Assembly: GCA_002825515.1 (NCBI GenBank)
Contig: PJET01000179.1
Location: forward strand, 1-8,587
Source of the DNA: Candidatus Thorarchaeota archaeon MP11T_1
GTDB lineage: Archaea; Asgardarchaeota; Thorarchaeia; Thorarchaeales; Thorarchaeaceae
Direction: 5' to 3'
DNA: 8,587 nucleotides
Part shown: positions 6,374 to 8,587 of the stretch, in pieces
Position numbering within the stretch: position 1 is the stretch's first letter
How the letters are laid out: each line of letters opens with the position of its first letter
Made by a program: the position numbers and the translations under genes
The notes under the pieces: generated by a model
The model's input: only the letters and a program-made list of their open reading frames with translations
Told to the model about the DNA's origin: nothing
The model's database searches: none

Positions 6374-6441
6374 GAACGCCCGATTATCTCCTTGATCCAG
6401 TTGCCCCCACACAGCTGGACATCCTTTCGCTTCGGGCGTTC
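6374..6441. ncRNA. Strong long-range hairpin; possible structured RNA or 3' UTR element
   Basis: GAACGCCCGA (6374-6383) pairs perfectly with TCGGGCGTTC (6432-6441). Inside, TCCAGTTG (6396-6403) pairs with CAGCTGGA (6412-6419) around an eight-base loop. The two stems are separated by symmetric 12/12 internal loops. The inner stem is fully paired as plus-strand RNA (with one G-U) but has a C-A mismatch as minus-strand RNA, favouring the plus strand, where it would sit in the 3' UTR of the gene ending at 6352. As minus-strand RNA the internal loops are purine-rich. An AT-rich TATA-like tract (6451-6459) reads toward it on the minus strand, but its expected start falls inside the right arm. It is not a tRNA and shows no ACA box just after the stem. 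Family unassigned; terminator or ncRNA both possible. Confidence 0.4.
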
Positions 6442-6460
6442 TCCTCATCCTATTTATAAT

Positions 6461-6488
6461 AAAAAAGTGGGACGGCGGCAGAACCGCC
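6461..6488 (-). terminator. Hairpin plus T-run terminator of the surface-protein gene
   Basis: Just past the stop codon at 6494-6496, the minus strand has GGCGG (6484-6488), a five-base loop and CCGCC (6474-6478). After seven more bases comes a six-T run (6461-6466) inside an AT-rich tract. A GC stem followed by oligo-T is a good candidate for transcription ending; in Archaea the T-run is the key part. Confidence 0.6.
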
Positions 6489-6493
6489 TAACA

Positions 6494-8587
6494 TCATCGT
6501 TTCATACGTAGCGCTATTACAACTATCATTACAAAAACACCAGTTATTGCAAGAGCAAGGATGATCGTCATTGGAGGAATTTCATCATCTGATGGCGTAG
6601 TTGTGGTAGTTGTTGTCGGCGTAGTAGGAGTGGTTGGTGATTCTGTCACTACAACAACAACAGTATCACTTACAGTGTTACCACCCTGGTCAGTCAATAC
6701 GATTGTGCAATTGTGCTCACCTGCAGCAAGTCCATCAACATTGACTGTTATTGGCTCAGTGCTGGAACCCCATGGACCTGATTCAGTTGACACATCATCA
6801 ATGAAGACTTCATATGATGCAGGGAACAAATCTGAACCATGCCATTCGATATTGTTACCAGTGCTCCCAGCGACATACTCAATATCATTTGGGCTATCAA
6901 TAGTTGGACTGATTGTGTCAACTGCATCAACAATGACCATGTCTGAAGCATGATTACCTGCACCATCATAAACAACAATTGTTAGGTTGTGAGAACCAAC
7001 ATCCAATGGATCAAGTTCGACCTCAATAGGTTCGAAACACCAAGTCCGATTCGCTATGACTGTCCCGTTCCTATATACGACAAAACGACCAGGATAGTTG
7101 TCCGAGGCGTGCCATACAAGCTCATTTCCGGATGTACCAGCCTCAAAGATTTCATCACTAGGACTATCAACAGTGGGTATTGTCCCGTCTGTCAAAGTAC
7201 TCGGATATCTGTCAACACTTGACGAAAAGGGAATTGGATAGGTACCAGATCCCACATAATCACTCCAGGCATTTCCAGTTGCATCATCATCGTCCCATAG
7301 ATTGTCAGTTCCACCATCTAGGGCATTTCCACGTCCGTTCCATCCAACCTCATTCCAATACACAGAGATATTCTGCGCAGATAAACTTCCAATCGCTATA
7401 CCATAACCACTGTTAGAATAGATTGAATTGTTGCGGATGATACCAAAGCTTCCACTTGAGATGTAGATACCTGAAAGTGTTGGGTCTGGAATTCCAGGCC
7501 CTCCAGGATCTTCAAAGAAAGCTCCTGATATGATATTCTCTGTAATATTGAAGTAATCAGAGGAAACTGCGTAGACACCCAAGAGACCATTACATGAGAT
7601 ATTATTCTTGTATAACGTTATGTTTTGTCCTCCTAACTGAATCCCAACCCGATTGTGACAAATCCTATTGTTGTACATATAGTCAAAGGGACCAACTACC
7701 ATTGTTGGACTATACTGATTTTTGGGAATACCATATCCATTTCCACAAATTGAGTTATTCAAATAGTCTGTAGATTCAGAATATACATTATATATCGAAG
7801 AGAATGGATTATCATCGATTTCACAATTGATGATGGTTGTAGTTGTCGATGATATCACTTGGAGTCCAAACATAGAATTCTGTACGACACTTGCACTTTC
7901 AAGAGAACAGTTATGGGACAATACAAACGCAGCTCCAAGAGTCACCTCAGAGAAGTCCCCACCAACGATATTGACTCTACTTGAATTTGCAACCAATATT
8001 TGTCCATAGAGAGTTCCGTCCAAGGTCAAATCAGTTTCATTGAAGAAATATCCAAATTGTTTACCATTAACGAGATTATTTTTCTCAATGAAGTAGTAGT
8101 CCCCAGCTGTAGGCATTCCCATCCCTGCGACCAGTATTCCGTTTCGCACAAACACGTTATCTGCAACCAGAGTCGATGGAGATACAGCTATCAGTAAACC
8201 AGCGCCTTCGGAATCCGATATTTCGCAATTTGTGACCCTAGCATTTTGACAACCGAATACCCAGACAGTGGCAGGGAAAGCCATTGCACTCTGAAGACGT
8301 GAGTTACCCGTTAGCACCATGTTGTTGAATGTGCAGTTTACGCTATAATACATAAAAGCTCCAGCCCATTGGTTGCTAGAACATTCTGTATCATCTATCG
8401 TACAGTTTGTACTATATGACAAGTATACACCTATCGATGCCTCGTTTAACTGACCCCCTGTGATTGAGCAGAACTTAGCTTCGTGCAGAATGACTTGGCC
8501 ATACTGAGATCCATCAATGTTTATACCTGTCTGATTCCAAATGTATAGAACCGGTTTCTCGTTTACCAAATCGCCCACTGTTGAGAA
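6494..8587 (-). CDS. Cell-surface right-handed beta-helix (NosD-like) protein with two Ig-like repeats and C-terminal membrane anchor, N-terminus outside window
   Basis: 697 codons are visible and the frame is open to the window edge, so the GTG at 8578 is probably internal; the real start and expected signal peptide lie upstream. Residues here count from that GTG. Residues 1 to about 420 form beta-helix coils with recurrent Asn/Ser/Thr rungs (for example FNITENIISG, NNSIYSNSGYG), closing with DNLWDDDDATGNAWSDYVG (425-443), a typical NosD-type end. A module recurs within the helix at a 165-residue spacing. Two Ig-like domains follow (about 469-550 and 559-645), then the linker TTPTTPTTTTTTTP (649-662) and a hydrophobic helix (about 670-690) ending in RMKR, a cytoplasmic anchor. 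The protein should face outward with the helix exposed. Such proteins often bind or act on polysaccharide; no catalytic residues can be assigned. N-glycosylation sequons are abundant. Confidence 0.9.
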   Translation of the reverse strand, partial: FSTVGDLVNEKPVLYIWNQTGINIDGSQYGQVILHEAKFCSITGGQLNEASIGVYLSYSTNCTIDDTECSSNQWAGAFMYYSVNCTFNNMVLTGNSRLQSAMAFPATVWVFGCQNARVTNCEISDSEGAGLLIAVSPSTLVADNVFVRNGILVAGMGMPTAGDYYFIEKNNLVNGKQFGYFFNETDLTLDGTLYGQILVANSSRVNIVGGDFSEVTLGAAFVLSHNCSLESASVVQNSMFGLQVISSTTTTIINCEIDDNPFSSIYNVYSESTDYLNNSICGNGYGIPKNQYSPTMVVGPFDYMYNNRICHNRVGIQLGGQNITLYKNNISCNGLLGVYAVSSDYFNITENIISGAFFEDPGGPGIPDPTLSGIYISSGSFGIIRNNSIYSNSGYGIAIGSLSAQNISVYWNEVGWNGRGNALDGGTDNLWDDDDATGNAWSDYVGSGTYPIPFSSSVDRYPSTLTDGTIPTVDSPSDEIFEAGTSGNELVWHASDNYPGRFVVYRNGTVIANRTWCFEPIEVELDPLDVGSHNLTIVVYDGAGNHASDMVIVDAVDTISPTIDSPNDIEYVAGSTGNNIEWHGSDLFPASYEVFIDDVSTESGPWGSSTEPITVNVDGLAAGEHNCTIVLTDQGGNTVSDTVVVVVTESPTTPTTPTTTTTTTPSDDEIPPMTIILALAITGVFVMIVVIALRMKR
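6644..6904 (-). repeat. Ig-like domain repeat 2 of the surface protein
   Basis: Encodes residues about 559-645 (numbered from the GTG at 8578). It opens PTIDSPNDIEYVAGSTGN and contains IEWHGSD, then AGEHNCTIVLTDQGGN. It matches repeat 1 in the same order with a spacing of about 90 residues, showing a tandem domain duplication. Confidence 0.8.
6929..7174 (-). repeat. Ig-like domain repeat 1 of the surface protein
   Basis: Encodes residues about 469-550. It opens PTVDSPSDEIFEAGTSGN and contains LVWHASD, then VGSHNLTIVVYDGAGN. The shared W-H-SD and D-GGN/GAGN landmarks align it with repeat 2. It probably forms part of a stalk holding the beta-helix off the membrane. Confidence 0.8.
7829..8074 (-). 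repeat. Beta-helix module, copy 2
   Basis: Encodes residues about 169-250, starting LVNGKQFGYFFNETDLTLDG. It aligns without gaps to copy 1, with about 20 identities over the first 58 positions, including LVN-K, Y--N-T, DG--YGQ, I-GG and S-NC. The copies lie 165 residues (495 bases) apart. Confidence 0.75.
8324..8569 (-). repeat. Beta-helix module, copy 1
   Basis: Encodes residues about 4-85, starting LVNEKPVLYIWNQTGINIDG. It shares the landmark order with copy 2. More copies may lie upstream of the window, since the frame stays open there. Confidence 0.75.

Noticed and set aside
6374..6441. tRNA, H/ACA guide RNA or SECIS identity for the nested hairpin
   Set aside because: No T-arm or anticodon arm is present, no ACA follows the outer stem, the 12-nt loops are long for a guide pocket, and the neighbouring gene has no in-frame UGA to recode.
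6589..6655. Low-complexity GTT/GTA-rich tract as a possible microsatellite
   Set aside because: It is explained by coding for the Thr/Pro-rich linker and nearby Val run of the surface protein.
6561..8197. Several plus-strand open frames across the surface-protein gene
   Set aside because: They are complements of the repetitive Thr/Asn-rich minus-strand coding sequence; the low-complexity Val/Gly runs are the antisense of the Thr linker.
1..8587. CRISPR array, transposon ends, integrase or defence island
   Set aside because: No spaced direct repeats, terminal inverted repeats with target duplications, transposase or nuclease/helicase sets were seen on either strand.

Overview
The window looks archaeal, and the best guess is an Asgard archaeon of the Thorarchaeota type. 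Evidence for Archaea: the leucyl-tRNA synthetase is the archaeal/eukaryotic kind, several genes have a TATA-like box about 25 bases before the presumed transcript start, and several have purine-rich ribosome binding sites. The more specific guess rests on the large beta-helix surface protein with Ig-like repeats, a threonine linker and a C-terminal membrane anchor, a layout common in Thorarchaeota. That lineage call is inference. There are nine supported protein genes, two of them cut by the window edges. No rRNA, tRNA, CRISPR array, transposase or integrase was seen.

Layout. 1-1633 (-) is the N-terminal 544 codons of leucyl-tRNA synthetase. 1840-2466 (+) is a small class I SAM methyltransferase-like protein, divergent from leuS. 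2642-3127 (+) is an unassigned protein ending in a zinc ribbon. 3247-4188 (+) is a member of the succinylglutamate desuccinylase/aspartoacylase (AstE/AspA, M14-like) family whose expected zinc ligands all appear to be replaced. It overlaps a conserved uncharacterised gene (4182-4631, +), and the two probably form a coupled operon. 4703-4969 (+) is a small zinc-ribbon protein. 5096-5674 (-) is an integral membrane methyltransferase of the isoprenylcysteine carboxyl methyltransferase/NnrU type. It is divergent from 5780-6352 (+), a soluble protein I do not recognise. 6494-8587 (-) is the cell-surface beta-helix protein, whose N-terminus lies outside the window.

The most interesting non-coding signals are two. 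The first is a perfect 11-bp inverted repeat (5725-5753) between the divergent methyltransferase and unknown gene; a TATA-like box sits in its spacer, which suggests an operator controlling one or both genes. The second is a 68-nt element (6374-6441) with a perfect 10-bp outer stem, a 12/12-nt symmetric internal loop and an 8-bp inner stem, lying between two convergent genes. It may be a structured RNA or 3' UTR element. The most interesting protein is the apparent metal-site-less AstE/AspA homologue with its coupled partner.

The genes do not form one pathway. This looks like ordinary archaeal chromosome with housekeeping, small zinc-binding, membrane-modification and surface genes side by side. 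No defence or mobile system was found.
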